From contig JAUCBJ010008602.1 of assembly GCA_032718475.1 (NCBI GenBank), positions 35,976-99,975 of the forward strand: a stretch of 64,000 bases of DNA. Direction: 5' to 3'. This DNA is from Nemertoderma westbladi (taxonomy: Eukaryota > Xenacoelomorpha > Nemertodermatida > Nemertodermatidae). Positions 11,387 to 23,612 of the stretch are shown here, in pieces. Position numbers and translations under genes: made by a program. The notes beneath the pieces are model-generated. The model saw nothing but the letters and a program-made list of their open reading frames with translations. It was not told where the DNA came from and made no database searches. Position 1 is the first letter of the stretch. The number at the start of each line of letters is the position of its first letter.

Positions 11387-13682
11387 TCTAATTTTTGCAC
11401 AGGCTATCCAACAGTTACTCAATTTTGCACAGGCTATCCAACAGTTATCCAATTTTTGCACAGGCTATCCATCATTTACCCAATTTTTGCACAGGCTATC
11501 CAACATTTATTCAATTTTTGCACAGGATATCCAACAGTTATTCAATTTTTGAACAGGCTATCCAACAGTTATTCAATTTTTGCACAGGCTATCCAACATT
11601 TATTCAATTTTTGCACAGGCTATTCAACAGTTATTCAATTTTTGCACAAGGTATTCAACAGTTATTCAATTTTTGCACAGGCTATCCAACAGTTATCCAA
11701 TTTTTGCACAGGCTATCAAACATTTATTCAATTTTTGAACAGGCTATCCAACAATTATTCAATTTTTGCACAGGCTATCCAACATTTATTCAATTTTTGG
11801 ACAGGCTATCCAACAGTTATTCAATTTTTGCACAGGCTATCCAACAGTTATTCAATTTTAGCACAGGCTATCCAACAGTTATTCAATTTTTGCACAGGCA
11901 ATCCAACAGGTATTCAATTTTTGCACAGGCTATCCAACATTTATTCAATTTTTGCACATGCTATCCAACAGTCATTCAATTTTAGCAGAGGGTATCCAAC
12001 AGTTATTCAATTTTTGCACAGGCTATCCAACAGTTATTCAATTTTTGAACAGGTTATCCAACATTTATTCAATTTTTGCACAGGCTATCCAACATTAATT
12101 CAATTTTTGCACAGGCTATCCAACAGTTATTCAATTTTTGCACAGGCTATCCAACAGTTATTCAATTTTTGCACAGGCTATCAAACATTTATTAAATTTT
12201 TGGACAGGCTATCCAACAGTTATTCAATTTTTGCACAGGCTATCCAACAGTTATTCAATTTTAGCACAGGCTATCCAACAGTTATTCAATTTTTGCACAG
12301 GCAATCCAACAGGTATTCAATTTTTGCACAGGCTATCCAACATTTATTCAATTTTTGCACATGCTATCCAACAGTCATTCAATTTTAGCAGAGGGTATCC
12401 AACAGTTATTCAATTTTTGCACAGGCTATCCAACAGTTATTCAATTTTTGAACAGGTTATCCAACATTTATTCAATTTTTGCACAGGCTATCCAACATTA
12501 ATTCAATTTTTGCACAGGCTATCCAACAGTTATTCAATTTTTGCACAGGCTATCCAACAGTTATTCAATTTTTGCACAGGCTATCAAACAGTTATTCAAT
12601 TTTTGAACAGGTTATCCAACAGTTATCCAATTTGTGCACAGGCTATCCAACAGTTACTCAATTTTGCACAGGCTATCCAACAGTTATCCAATTTGTGCAC
12701 AGGCTATCCAACAGTTACTCAATTTTGCACAGGCTATCCAACAGTTATCCAATTTTTGCACAGGCTATCCATCATTTACCCAATTTTTGCACAGGCTATC
12801 CAACATTTATTCAATTTTTGCACAGGATATCCAACAGTTATTCAATTTTTGAACAGGCTATCCAACAGTTATTCAATTTTTGCATAGGCTATCCAACATT
12901 TATTCAATTTTTGCACAGGCTATTCAACAGTTATTCAATTTTTGCACAAGGTATTCAACAGTTATTCAATTTTTGCACAGGCTATCCAACAGTTATCCAA
13001 TTTTTGCACAGGCTATCAAACATTTATTCAATTTTTGAACAGGCTATCCAACAATTATTCAATTTTTGCACAGGCTATCCAACATTTATTCAATTTTTGG
13101 ACAGGCTATCCAACAGTTATTCAATTTTTGCACAGGCTATCCAACAGTTATTCAATTTTAGCACAGGCTATCCAACAGTTATTCAATTTTTGCACAGGCA
13201 ATCCAACAGGTATTCAATTTTTGCACAGGCTATCCAACATTTATTCAATTTTTGCACATGCTATCCAACAGTCATTCAATTTTAGCAGAGGGTATCCAAC
13301 AGTTATTCAATTTTTGCACAGGCTATCCAACAGTTATTCAATTTTTGAACAGGTTATCCAACATTTATTCAATTTTTGCACAGGCTATCCAACATTAATT
13401 CAATTTTTGCACAGGCTATCCAACAGTTATTCAATTTTTGCACAGGCTATCCAACAGTTATTCAATTTTTGCACAGGCTATCAAACAGTTATTCAATTTT
13501 TGAACAGGTTATCCAACATTTATTCAATTTTTGCACAGGCTATCCAACATTAATTCAATTTTTGCACAGGCTATCCAACAGTTATTCAATTTTTGCACAG
13601 GCTATCCAACAGTTATTCAATTTTTCCACAGGCTATCAAACAGTTATTCAATTTTTGCACAGGCTATCTAACAGTTATCGGA
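11387..13682. repeat. 31-bp satellite, about 74 copies, with higher-order repeats
   Basis: The consensus is CAATTTTTGCACAGGCTATC followed by CAACAGTTATT, 31 bp. Because 31 is not a multiple of three and the unit has no stop in any plus frame, long overlapping open frames with 31-residue periodicity appear; these are artefacts. Variant units recur at fixed offsets: the CATCATTTACC variant at 11471 and 12771 (1300 bp), and the CACATGCTATCCAACAGTCA variant near 11956, 12359 and 13256 (403 and about 897 bp). This indicates segmental, multi-unit amplification. Confidence 0.95.
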
Positions 13683-14484
13683 AATGTACAGTATTTATTA
13701 AAAAGGCCAAAGATTGTTTCCCGGATGTCTGGGATACATTTTACATTATTATGGCAGGAAGTCTCAAATAAATTTACAGTTATACCGGTACCACGTAGGG
13801 GCCTACTGATATCAGGATATGCAGCCTTTGTTATACTGTAGAAAGGTTTTTCTGCGCTTTCAGCTACCGTAAATTTAAAATTATTATTACGTACCATGCG
13901 ATATTTCATTATACGACACTTCAAAACGTATTCCAGTAAATATCCAACTTCTTAATATAATTTTACTGTATAATCTTAATTAAGATAAGCACATTCAATA
14001 AGCACATACAGTAGGCCATATATTCAATACGATATTGTATTGTATTACACGGACACGGTGATACAGTATAATAAGTACCGTATTAGTACTACTTGTTCTT
14101 GCAAAATGATAAATTTCGCAACTACAGTATGCCTACTGTAAAATATAATTATAATACAATATTAACATTTAACAAGCCAATTATTTGCGTTTTTAACACT
14201 CAGGGAAGTGTGATTATGTTATGATTCGCCTACAGCATTCTGCAATAATGTGGTTTATATATAAAAATAACTCAAACATACGAGAGAGAGAAATTTATAC
14301 CTTTTAATATTTATTCGTAATGTTATCACACACATTACATTATAATCTATTTGACAAGGGCAGTTTGTTATTTAACATTAAATTAAAATTAAATATACAG
14401 TAGGAGCATTCAGCGTTCACGATATTGTAAATAATGTCAAAAAATATCGACATCTTCCGAAGCATTGCTCTCATTAAGGGCGAC
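13683..14484. other. Non-coding
   Basis: AT-rich DNA. No gene, repeat array or RNA gene could be supported. Confidence 0.4.
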
Positions 14485-14965
14485 TTATTTTACATACATC
14501 GGTGCTGGTCGAGCTTTATAAACGGGTATAGTAATTGTACCTTCGTTAGAAACGAAAAACGATATGTGTGAATCTTCCGAATATATGCAGGACGCATCTG
14601 AAGGCAAAGGTGAAACAGCTGGTGTATTGTAACCTCGAAACTTGTTTGGCGGCTCAATGGATGAAGGAACTCGAAATGTGACAATCGGTGATTTGGGCAC
14701 TTTGAAGCCTTTGCGTTTCATTAGGAACAACACAAATAATGAAACCACAACGACGACGAGACTTCCATAAAAGACACTGCTCACTATGATCAAGGCTATC
14801 CTAGATGCTGATGACCAACCAGATGCCATTAATAATGAAATGTTGTCCAAACACGGCCGAGCACCTATCCAAAAACAGCCGAGCACGTAAATATTTTCTG
14901 AATTTGCAACTGAGTTTGCATAGGGTACAGTTCCTCTTGTATTGTATTTAATTGTAATTATAACA
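14485..14965 (-). CDS. Candidate 3' terminal exon of a single-pass membrane protein
   Basis: The frame stays open from an in-frame stop near 14970 to the stop at 14485; the first methionine gives 133 codons (to 14886), but an upstream exon is likely. In order it encodes a short cysteine-containing ectodomain stub (VLGCFWIGARPCLDN), one hydrophobic helix (IALIIVSSVFYGSLVVVVVS...), a stop-transfer MKRKGFK, and a ~70-residue polar, proline-rich tail. Domain order suggests a type I receptor-like protein with the C-terminus in the cytoplasm. I do not recognise the family. A chance open frame is possible, but a clean transmembrane helix followed by a basic stop-transfer is unusual for random AT-rich DNA. 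Confidence 0.4.
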
Positions 14966-16794
14966 AAGTTTTAAGAACTTGGACACTACAGTATTATTGA
15001 AACACCATGTGTATTATGCTCTGTATAATTATTATTTGCGGATCTTTGTAATATATTTATCTTATTACATGTCAGACAATGTCAGTTTATTTGAGTCGGT
15101 TTTCCTATTGGTACATTACTGAATGCTCTCCAATGCTCTCCAGTTATGCGTAAAAGTAAGAAAAATGCCACACCTAAACTAATACAATGGCATCACTTAT
15201 TATTTAGTCAGTATTCACCGCACAAAGAGGTTTCTTTGTCGAATATAAGTGTAATGTAGCATGCAGGTAATGCCTTGGGTGTGTTTTTCAACTCATTTCT
15301 TGTAGGCCTATGTTCTCTATGTGAGGAAAGTCACTTTGAGATCCTCTACTGTACGGTAGGGGCTATCCTACGGCCTACAAATCTACTAATATGAAGCTAT
15401 AGAATATCTCTAACCGTAAAGTCCAGTAGTATACCGCTTACCAGATCCTAGTAACGATATATCTTACCGTAAGATCTAGTAATGAAACGGGCTCGTACAG
15501 TATCTGACAACAAATCCCAGTCCAGGGTATCTAAACAAACAGATACAATACACAAACGACTACTGGCGAGGAGCAGAGCCTGGTGTCTATTCTATGTAGG
15601 TGAGCGGGTCTAATGCCTACGAACTAGACAAAAGGAAACCTGTCCTCTAACCGGTATGGCAGATGTACAGTTACAGTAACAGACCAAACTCACGGGAAAA
15701 CAATCCCCGCGCAGCGAATCCTAACTAGCGCTGACAGTCCTAAATACCGTAACTTGCCGCGGTGTGATTTATATGGTTTATATACGAGCTAGTGGGTTAA
15801 CAGACCTAGCGTAACAATACTGATCCCCGTGCTAAATCAGTCTAAAAAGGGTCGTGCCTAATGTAACTATACCGCTGCTCTGACAAACAACAGTTTAATA
15901 ACGAAATAAATACTCCTTCTTGCCGTAACTAAATATCAGATCCTAAATTTACAAATACCAAAAGTAAGATATATATATATTGCCTAAAGTAATCTAAAGT
16001 GCGCTATCTAGTAGAACTCTAAGGGTAAATATGTTTTAGGGCGTGTGTGTGTGGGTGTGTTACAATAAAACAATTTTGGCGTATATCATTTTACTAGGTT
16101 TTAGTGATTTTCTGACCAAAACAATACCGTGCGCTAGCTACGAAAATAAGCTAGTCGCGTTTTGTAGAACTTTATACTTACAAATGACGTCAAAGCTCTC
16201 TCCTTCCTATCCACAACTCAACCGGGCAACCACGGTGTTAGTAACTACACCCGTGATCGGCACAAATACCAGATTCTGGTTGTAAGATAAGAAATAGGGG
16301 TTAATTGCTACCGTACGTTAGCTGATCTGGTATACAAATTTGATTCTAGAACTTTGTTGCCGCGGTAGTTAGCAGCAATACTTATCAGTACGTGGCAAGG
16401 CGCGGTAGGATATTAGTAAAACCTCCCTAGGCCAAGCGGTGTGCCGGTAGCAGAAATACTCCTTGCCTGATCAAATAACTAAGTTCAAACAAAGGGGGGG
16501 GGGGGGGGGGTACTAATGTATAGTCTACAAAGCGAACCGGTACCAAACGTTCAGTGGTGCGAATCGGACCTTAAGTTTCCGATTAATTCTCGGTGATTTC
16601 CAAATCCTGGAAAGCCTATTCAAGGCTGCCCATGCCTATCCTATCCAACCATATCCACAAAAACAATCAAACAATAAAACAATACGAAGTGAAGGTGTAA
16701 ATATGAAATAAATCAATCAAGTAATATGAAGGTGTAATTATGAAGTAGAATCAAATAAAGTATGTATGAAGTATGAAGGTGTAGTACTTCGATG
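14966..16794. other. Non-coding with G17 tract
   Basis: Short ORFs only (for example 16043-16285), with no coding signal. 17 consecutive G are at 16494-16510. TACCGGTA-like words and AGGCCTAC words are frequent, as elsewhere in the window. Confidence 0.4.
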
Positions 16795-17065
16795 CAAAAA
16801 TAAGTGATAGTGGGTATATCACATACCAAACTGAAGGGTACATTACATACCAAACTGATGGTGGGTACATCACGTACCAAACCGATGGTAGGTATATCAC
16901 ATACCAAATAGAAGGGTTCATCACGTACCAAAAAACCGATGATGAGTACATCAGTACCAAACTGATGGGTACATCATGTACCAAAACTGATGGTGGGTAC
17001 ACAATGTACCAAACTCGAAGGATATACTATGTATCAGCTACACGAAGGGTACATTACGTACCAGA
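16795..17065. repeat. Degenerate ~27-bp tandem repeat
   Basis: Units of the form GGGTACATCACGTACCAAAC plus TGAT repeat about ten times with indels. GTAC palindromes occur twice per unit. The minus-strand frames here (rich in W-Y-V-M) are repeat artefacts. Confidence 0.8.
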
Positions 17066-17491
17066 CAATGAGATTAGGAAGGCGTTTAGGTCTGTACTAT
17101 TGCAGACCTGAAATCAATAGCAGATAGTCTGAGGGAAAGCCAGTAAGACATAAGCCATACACTACCTGTAATTAAATAATACAAGTAGGGCTGAATTATA
17201 ACAGAAGTTGAAGTAGAAAGGGGTATTAATACGATGGTGACGCAGGATAATTAATAATAATTAATTCATGACTAACAAATGGCAACTACAAAATAAAATT
17301 CTAGAACCATAATAAAAGTAATGGACAAAATTCAGAATTTACACAAAATTGCAATGTAGCGCAAATAATTCACTTAAAATTAATTAAAGGTAGGCTAAAT
17401 ACCAATTAATTAAAGTAATTAAACCACAGTGAAGGTGAACTGGCTATTCTGAAAATCTGATTGAAGTGAAATTAGTTGTCTCCTCATCTAA
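17066..17491. other. Non-coding AT-rich stretch before the GC island
   Basis: No feature could be supported. Confidence 0.35.
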
Positions 17492-17992
17492 TTGAGCCTT
17501 AGTAATGCAGAGGCGGGACCGCTAATCGATTGGATTGCTAGGAAACCGGAGGAAGTTACGAGGAATATTTTTGAGCGACTACCTAAGATGGTTGAGGCGT
17601 GTGTGCTTCAGGACCATTATCGGGACATGCATGAACAGTGGATGGTGGGCACGTATGCGACTCCATCATTGGACAAGGCCATCAAAGTGCACTTCCATTA
17701 TGTCGTGAAAGGGAAGGAGAATGTCTTTGGGATTCTGTCTCAAGGAAAGGACCACCAGAAGAAGGAAAGGAAGAGGTTTGTGGACTCCATTGAAAGGGAG
17801 GGATACATGGTCCTGGATGACGATGGCACCAGTGAGGACAGGGAGGACTGGAAGAAGGGGCTACAAGGACACAGAAAGACCATTCTACTGTACATGGTGG
17901 CGCCGAATGGGGATATCTTCCTGTTCTATCTTGGCATGTACGAGAGGCTCGAGGGACCTAAACTAAAGCATTTGCTGAACTCCATGCAGTGA
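17492..17992 (+). CDS. Hypothetical protein, coding-like frame in a GC-richer island
   Basis: A 166-codon frame whose first codon here is TTG, so the true start or an upstream splice acceptor is unknown. The protein is soluble and charged (FERLPKMVEACVLQDHYRDM, EREGYMVLDDDGTSEDRE) and ends with FYLGMYERLEGPKLKHLLNS. No motif I can assign is present. Base composition changes sharply from the flanks (many GG, AGG and GAG words), and the amino-acid composition looks like genuine protein. The reading frame continues past the stop with further sensible residues for about 60 codons, so this is probably part of a longer, decayed gene extending to about 19617. Foreign or transposon origin is possible but not shown. 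Confidence 0.45.
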   Translation: MSLSNAEAGPLIDWIARKPEEVTRNIFERLPKMVEACVLQDHYRDMHEQWMVGTYATPSLDKAIKVHFHYVVKGKENVFGILSQGKDHQKKERKRFVDSIEREGYMVLDDDGTSEDREDWKKGLQGHRKTILLYMVAPNGDIFLFYLGMYERLEGPKLKHLLNSMQ

Positions 17993-19617
17993 CTAGTGAA
18001 GGATAAATCGACGATAAAGGTAGGATCAGCAATCCACAAGGATTATAGGAGAGGGGGCATCAAATCTCCTGGAAATGCAAATACTCTTTTAGGCTATGAT
18101 GAAACCTCAGGGATTGGGGTTGATAGATGCGTCTGGGTGGTGTGGTGCGGTGGTGCAGTAGCCATGGGGTAGATGTTGGGTCTAACACAAACCCATGGAA
18201 TGGAAGAAGTTTTGGGAGGAGTATGGAAGGGAGTTGCAGGAGACCTTGAAATGGAAGCAAGGCCAAGTTTCGAGGAGTTATACGATTTCCAAATGGCGAG
18301 CCTGAAGTTGTTCCAGAGGAGATACATTCTCTAGGACTGGATAATGATTGGGTTGCTCAACCTATTCATGACTGTAGTGATTGGAAGACAACCGAAGGCA
18401 TTCTTACTGAAGGGAACGGCGTTGAACCATAGGAGAGCCCTTAAGACCGTGGTGGAGGGTCTAGTAGACCACCAAGGGAGGAAGGGCAAGTTGGTGTTTT
18501 ACAACATCCGTCATCTTGTGAATCGAAGTATAGATACCCCGAAACAGAGATGGGTGAAAGAAGGGGCGCAGCGCCAGGAGGAGCTTGAGGAGGAAGGAGC
18601 AGTCAGGAGAGGGGACTGGAGAGGGGACTGGATGGCTAGGATGAACTCGGGAGACAATGGGTGGGGTGAGGACTATTAATTTAGTGAACATGATTAGGAT
18701 GAGCTCCAGTTGAACACAGACACCCCATGAGCTGGGTAGCTGGAGGCCGATGGAAGAGGTACCGAGACAGACGACGTCAGGAGGCTGGACTGGCATGCCA
18801 ATACTGGGGGGGGACGAGGGGGAGTATGGAGGAAAGTTCAGGAAGGTGGCAGCTGATGGGGGGGGGGGGGGGGTTCCAGGGACGAGTACGATGGTGTCGG
18901 AGGTGGAACCAACCTCGGAGGAGAGTATGGAAGTCAAGCAGCCAGAAGCTGTCCCACCGATGGAGAGAATAGGACGGGCGGACACAGACTGGAGGGGTGG
19001 AAGGGCTGTGGCAGCCCAAGGATTCCGGGAGGGGCCAAGCCGTCGAGTCTGGATGCAGGAGGTCGAGCCGGAGTACGACTTCTCGGCGAGCGCTCTCACA
19101 CAGGGGAAAGAGACGGGAACGACACTGCGGGTGATATCCAGAGAAGCAATCCTGCAACTATCCTCCAAACTCGACCTGGGACGAGACAAAATGGTAGAGA
19201 TGTTCACCTACCATTAGTTGCACGGCCGAAGCAACGACCTGCTGGACCATTTCGGCAGACAAACTAAGATTGATGGTTGCGATTATTGTGAGCAGCACAC
19301 CCACCAGTGAAAGATGTGCCTGTACAAGTTTATGGTGGAGATCAAGTGCACCTATTGCGGTGATGACAACCAATTGCACCATAAATGTGTCAAGGGCACT
19401 ACGAGTCCCGATGCGACAGGATGGAAGACCAAGAGAAGTTGCTGTGTTTCGAAAACACGGCAAACGGAGGGGCGATGACGTCCATGACGGTGAAAGCCCA
19501 AGAATTCAGGTGGGGCTTTTTTAACCTCAACATGGAGGTCCATCAAGAGATTAAGGAGGAGGAGCAGGCCATAAGGAGTTTGCTCCAGGAACAATGTATT
19601 TGTGTCGGGTTACAAGT
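17993..19617 (+). pseudogene. Decayed gene with PHD-like zinc finger
   Basis: Broken frames on the plus strand continue the GC-rich island. They include 18344-18679 (KGTALNHRRALKTVVEGLVD, a charged tail), 18750-19217 (ends SREAILQLSSKLDLGRDKMV) and a stretch around 19260-19440. That stretch reads, across a stop, as a cysteine/histidine cluster CDYCEQH...CTYCGDDNQLHHKCV, spaced like a PHD/RING-type zinc finger. A G16 run at 18858-18873 causes ambiguity in one frame. The final frame (19385-19675) crosses into unrelated antisense transposase sequence at about 19618, so its C-terminus is chimeric. The family is not recognised. Confidence 0.45.
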
Positions 19618-19990
19618 GCGCACTGCGCAGATACAATACAGAGATAATACAGGATCTATCTCAGTAAGCAACTGATGCACCTTATTCATTGGAACCTTAA
19701 TTCCTCTAGATTTCAAGATACTGTAAACTAGTTTACAACCAGCATGGCAGAATTGACGGTGTATATCTTGTATAATTGTTTTCAACTCTGAGTCTGTAAT
19801 ATCGGAATTTTCAGTATACACTTGTATTTGAAATTACGTTACTCTTCTAGTTAGAGTGGATCTCCTAATACCCAAAATATCAGAAATAGCAACCCAAGAA
19901 AATCAATCCCATTTCACGTAGATTTTCCAATATTTCTTTGTGTATAATGTGATTTGGCCGGCCAACAGTTTCAACTCCGTTATTACAGTA
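19618..19990 (-). pseudogene. Integrase/transposase-like gene fragment, N-terminal region
   Basis: The minus strand encodes GRPNHIIHKEILENLREMG, then in another frame VAISDILGIRRSTLTRRV, then SDITDSELKTIIQDIHRQ followed by a GIKVPMNKVHQLLTEIDP segment. This order (a GRP lead-in, a helix-turn-helix of the ISDILGVSRSTLxRR type, then a second helical region ending in a DP motif) is what I know from rve-type integrase-core transposase-like genes common in fish, cnidarians and other animals. The catalytic core is absent. At least one frameshift is present (about 19850-19880). The fragment stops where the GC-rich island begins. Confidence 0.6.
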
Positions 19991-22426
19991 GTAGATACCA
20001 GTCCATTATGTGTATGCGTAAACCTTCGCGATATTTTGTGTTATATAACCTTTTTTAAAAAGTAATAAAATCGATAACTAACAAGTATTGTTTATAACGT
20101 TCTAGAACAAAATATATTTGTTCTAGAGAAAAAAAATTATTTTTAAATAAAATAGCTATCCATAGTAATATGTTCTAGAATATTCTCAAAAGGATAACAA
20201 AACCTATACAAAAACAATTAATTTTTGTTATGTTCTGTAACTGAATGTATTAGTTCTAGAACAAAATGTATTTGTAAAAATAATAAGCAGTAGTAAGGAA
20301 AGTTTGAAAAGTAGATAATTATATTATATTTATATTTAACGTCAAGCTACTAATACAGTAGTAAATAGGTTTTTATTTACTTGTTGTACATATCTACCGG
20401 TACGGTTTTTTACTATTAGTACAGTCAGTACTAAAACTTATCAGTACTACTTTACTATCTTTTACTTTACTATCTTTACTAACTTTACTATCAGTACTAA
20501 AAAAACTTAATTTAGTAATTATTTTATTATGAATTTAATTATTCATTAATGTATTATTACAATTTAATCCATTAAATGGTAGCTAAACATTTTTAAAAAG
20601 TAAGAACATCTATAATTAAATACCTATTTCTTTTACAAAAAAGAAAGTACTATTTTTTTGTAAAAGAAAGACGTATATACGTAATTGTCAATTTTTCGCT
20701 CGAATATACCCCAAATTAGGGAGAAATAGATTCCCTTTTTTTCCCTAGGGAAAAAAAGAAATCAATTGGAATGCATTGATTTTACTTTTTTTCCCGGCGA
20801 AAAAGTGAAATAAAATATTTTTGGCGGAATTTTTTAAATTTTATTACGTGTGGTGAAAGAGCATCGACGTAGAAAAGGTTCGCACGTAATTTGAGTAAAA
20901 TCCATTGAAACACTAAAAAGTTATTGCAACTTTAGTGCCTGCGTACACCAAAACGGAACTCAATATCCAATATTGGTTTATGTAGTTTAAGCTGCTCTCT
21001 ATAGTAGATACTTAATAAATATTCGAGAACACAGAAATTATTTTAACATCGAGAGTTTAAATAACTTAATTAAAATAAAATAATATGAATCGCAGTAACT
21101 ATGGAAGCAATATAGTAAAATACTACAGTTAAATTTATTTTATAACACAACTGTACTGTAATAAAACATATCGATATACTTCGCTATGTTTTTTTAGAGA
21201 ATTTAGCAACAAAAAAGTACCAATTTAAGAAAAAAATCACGTATTACATGGGGAAAAAAACGTAGAACATTTTTTTCCAATATTCTCTCGACCCTTTATT
21301 AACCTAGCTGTCGCTCGGTAACTAAAATGCCTCGAGAATAATGAAGAAAAAGTTCTACTTTTTTCCCATGTATTAAATAATTATTCTTACTTTTTAAAAA
21401 TGATCCAGAACATTCGCGAAGATCGCAACATTTACGAAGCTCCACCCTATACTATTGGTAAACACAAAATTTCGCGAAAATCGCAACGTTTGTGAAGCTC
21501 CACTTATAGTTTTGGTAAACAGAAAATTTAACTTCACAAACATCGCGATCTTCGCGAAATACGTTTACGAATACTATAGGTGGACAATCTTAGAAAAGTT
21601 CACGACGTTTGCGAAATTTCGCGATCTTCGCCGAAGAAATGTTAAAAATCGTTTCCCTAATGCAGATTTCGTTATAGAATCACTTAATTTTAACTTCTGT
21701 CTCATAAATGAGCCTCGTGCTGCGCGAAGGCCCGACAAACGTGTACAGTCGTTTATAGTAATATATAATTTATCACATGCTGTTGAGCAGATCAGTTGAT
21801 GAGCGCCCGATAACAAATCTGAGGATGGAGGACCTGCTTGTAAATTTGAGTTCCCAGTTAAGAATCTGAGCATCCGGTTACGAAATCAAGTTCATTGACA
21901 GTTGGAAGTTTGACAGTTTGAATGTCTCCATCTTGCTAAAATTTGTTCTATTCATAGCTATTATTAGTTGAATGTGGGGCGAGACACGTATGGCGAGCCA
22001 TCAGCGAACTGATATAATTATACTATGGCCGTTTTTCAAAAGTCTGTGTGTGTGTGTGTGTGTCAGAAGCCATAAATGTCGGAAGCCATAATCGAAGTTT
22101 ATATCTTCAGCTAAATTGTATGGTTGAGTCATTTTGAACGGTCTCTCCATGGAAATTAATTGTTTAGCACCATACGATTAAAGTTATTTTGCACAGAAAT
22201 TAGATATCTGGAATCCATGTACCCCATTCCATTATAGTTTTTTATTTTTTCAAGTGATTTGCGTTAATAAATGTATTTTTAATTGATTTAAACATAATTA
22301 ACATTGTAAATTCATACGCTGATTCCATTCTCCCCCATAGAGCCTAAGGTATGGCAAGGGCAGCTGTGCCCAATAATATTTCTTGAAGTTTTACATTAGT
22401 AACATTGCAAGCTAAAGTCTTTGACC
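19991..22426. other. Non-coding AT-rich region with palindromic TTCGCGAA cluster
   Basis: No gene is supported. Clusters of TTCGCGAA-type palindromes with ATCGCAAC or GCGATCTTCG neighbours occur at about 21410-21640. A possible element edge, GTGGGGCGAGACACG, is at 21974, and a (GT)n run at about 22046-22063. The frame 21455-21799 crosses these palindromes and has no recognisable content. Confidence 0.4.
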
Positions 22427-23608
22427 GAGAGAAACCCACCCCAATATTAGATTATTACAACAACATATCCATTGAGTAAGAAAGTGGAGGAGAGCCAGAG
22501 CCCGTCTCTTAATTTTTTACTTTATATTACGCGATCAATTTTCACTCATCTCGTCATGAACCCAACATGTATGTAACCTTTTGTTAAATTTGGTGGCTAT
22601 GCGTGTTGTTTGGGCGGGGTGTGGTAGGCCTACACTTTTCACACTTAAATATTTTGGTTGTGAAATGTTACAGGGCACAGCGATCAGAGATATTTCATTA
22701 TATTTTATTATGAGAGGAAGAAGAACATACAACGTTATTTACTATGTAACAAAATAATTGTTTTCGGGTTTAACTTGGAAGCCTCCCCAATATATTTGAT
22801 ATACAATTATATTTAAAATTATTTCCATGGTCATGGTCATTCACCCGTTTGGAGTTTGGATTCACTGCATAAATGCAGTTCACCAAACTTCCCCCGAATG
22901 CACACTGTAACTTCCCCCTTCCCCCAAATATCCACTGTTGAATTAATTTGAAGCGATATAATAAGTACAAAATTGTGCGAGTTTTTAATTGTGTGGTCCA
23001 ATTGTTATTTGATTTCTATTTATTATTTAAAGTGCATTTAATATCACACTGGTTTTTAGAATATTATACTATACAACCTTATGTTTTATTTATTAACCCA
23101 ATCGAAGCCTCATAAGGGCCGCTTATTTGTACGCATATCCCCTAATGCGCTCAGTATGGTCCAAACAATATATTGATATGAAAATAAAGTATCTGCAAAG
23201 AAAAGAACCCAATACTATATAATTTGACCTTATTAAAAAATTTGCACTTTTGCACACTTATTTGTACAAGTGCACTTTATCAGATCGTAAGGGTGGTTCT
23301 TATTTAACAAACTTATGTTTATCCTCTACCGATCTACGATGGTGTATGATTAAGTGTCAGTCGCTAAAAGTGTCAAAAATCCAATTTAATAAATCTCGAC
23401 ATTTGCGATTTCGGACCATATTCAAGGACATTTTAAGTCACTTTATAGACATAAAAGGTTAAACAAATGTTACGATTATAGTTAGAAATCACTCCAAACT
23501 ACATTTTAATCCAAACAATTACATTCTACGATGAATAGAACTGGAAATAATAGTGTTTGAAATATATAAAAAATGCGCACTTTTTAAGTGCGCTTTGCAC
23601 TAAGTGCA
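22427..23608. repeat. Dispersed repeat X, copy 1
   Basis: About 1.18 kb recurs at 56692-59309, starting near GAGAGAAACCCACCCCAATA and ending near TTTGCACTAAGTGCAC. Identity is high apart from indels and two insertions in the second copy. The end is rich in GTGCACTT palindromic words. Short ORFs in it (for example 23250-23462) are not preserved to the end in both copies. Confidence 0.85.
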
Positions 23609-23612
23609 CAAT

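Noticed and set aside
11387-13682. CRISPR-like array
   Set aside because: There are no unique spacers: the whole 31-bp period is repeat, the genome is eukaryotic and no cas genes are present.
11330-13771. Long open frames with periodic 31-residue repeats (up to 352 codons)
   Set aside because: They arise because the 31-bp satellite has no stop codon in any plus frame. Three frames show the same peptide cycle, so there is no coding evidence.
16713-17002. Minus-strand repetitive W/Y/V/M-rich frames
   Set aside because: They are shadows of the ~27-bp GGTACATCACGTACCAAA repeat.
18461-19207. Long minus-strand frame opposite the GC-rich island
   Set aside because: It is rich in Ser, Pro and Leu, as expected for the antisense of GG/GA-rich coding DNA; the plus strand carries the zinc-finger-like cluster.
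23250-23462. Conserved short ORF in repeat X (also 58954-59139)
   Set aside because: The two copies diverge in frame before the end, and the sequence is part of a longer non-coding repeat.
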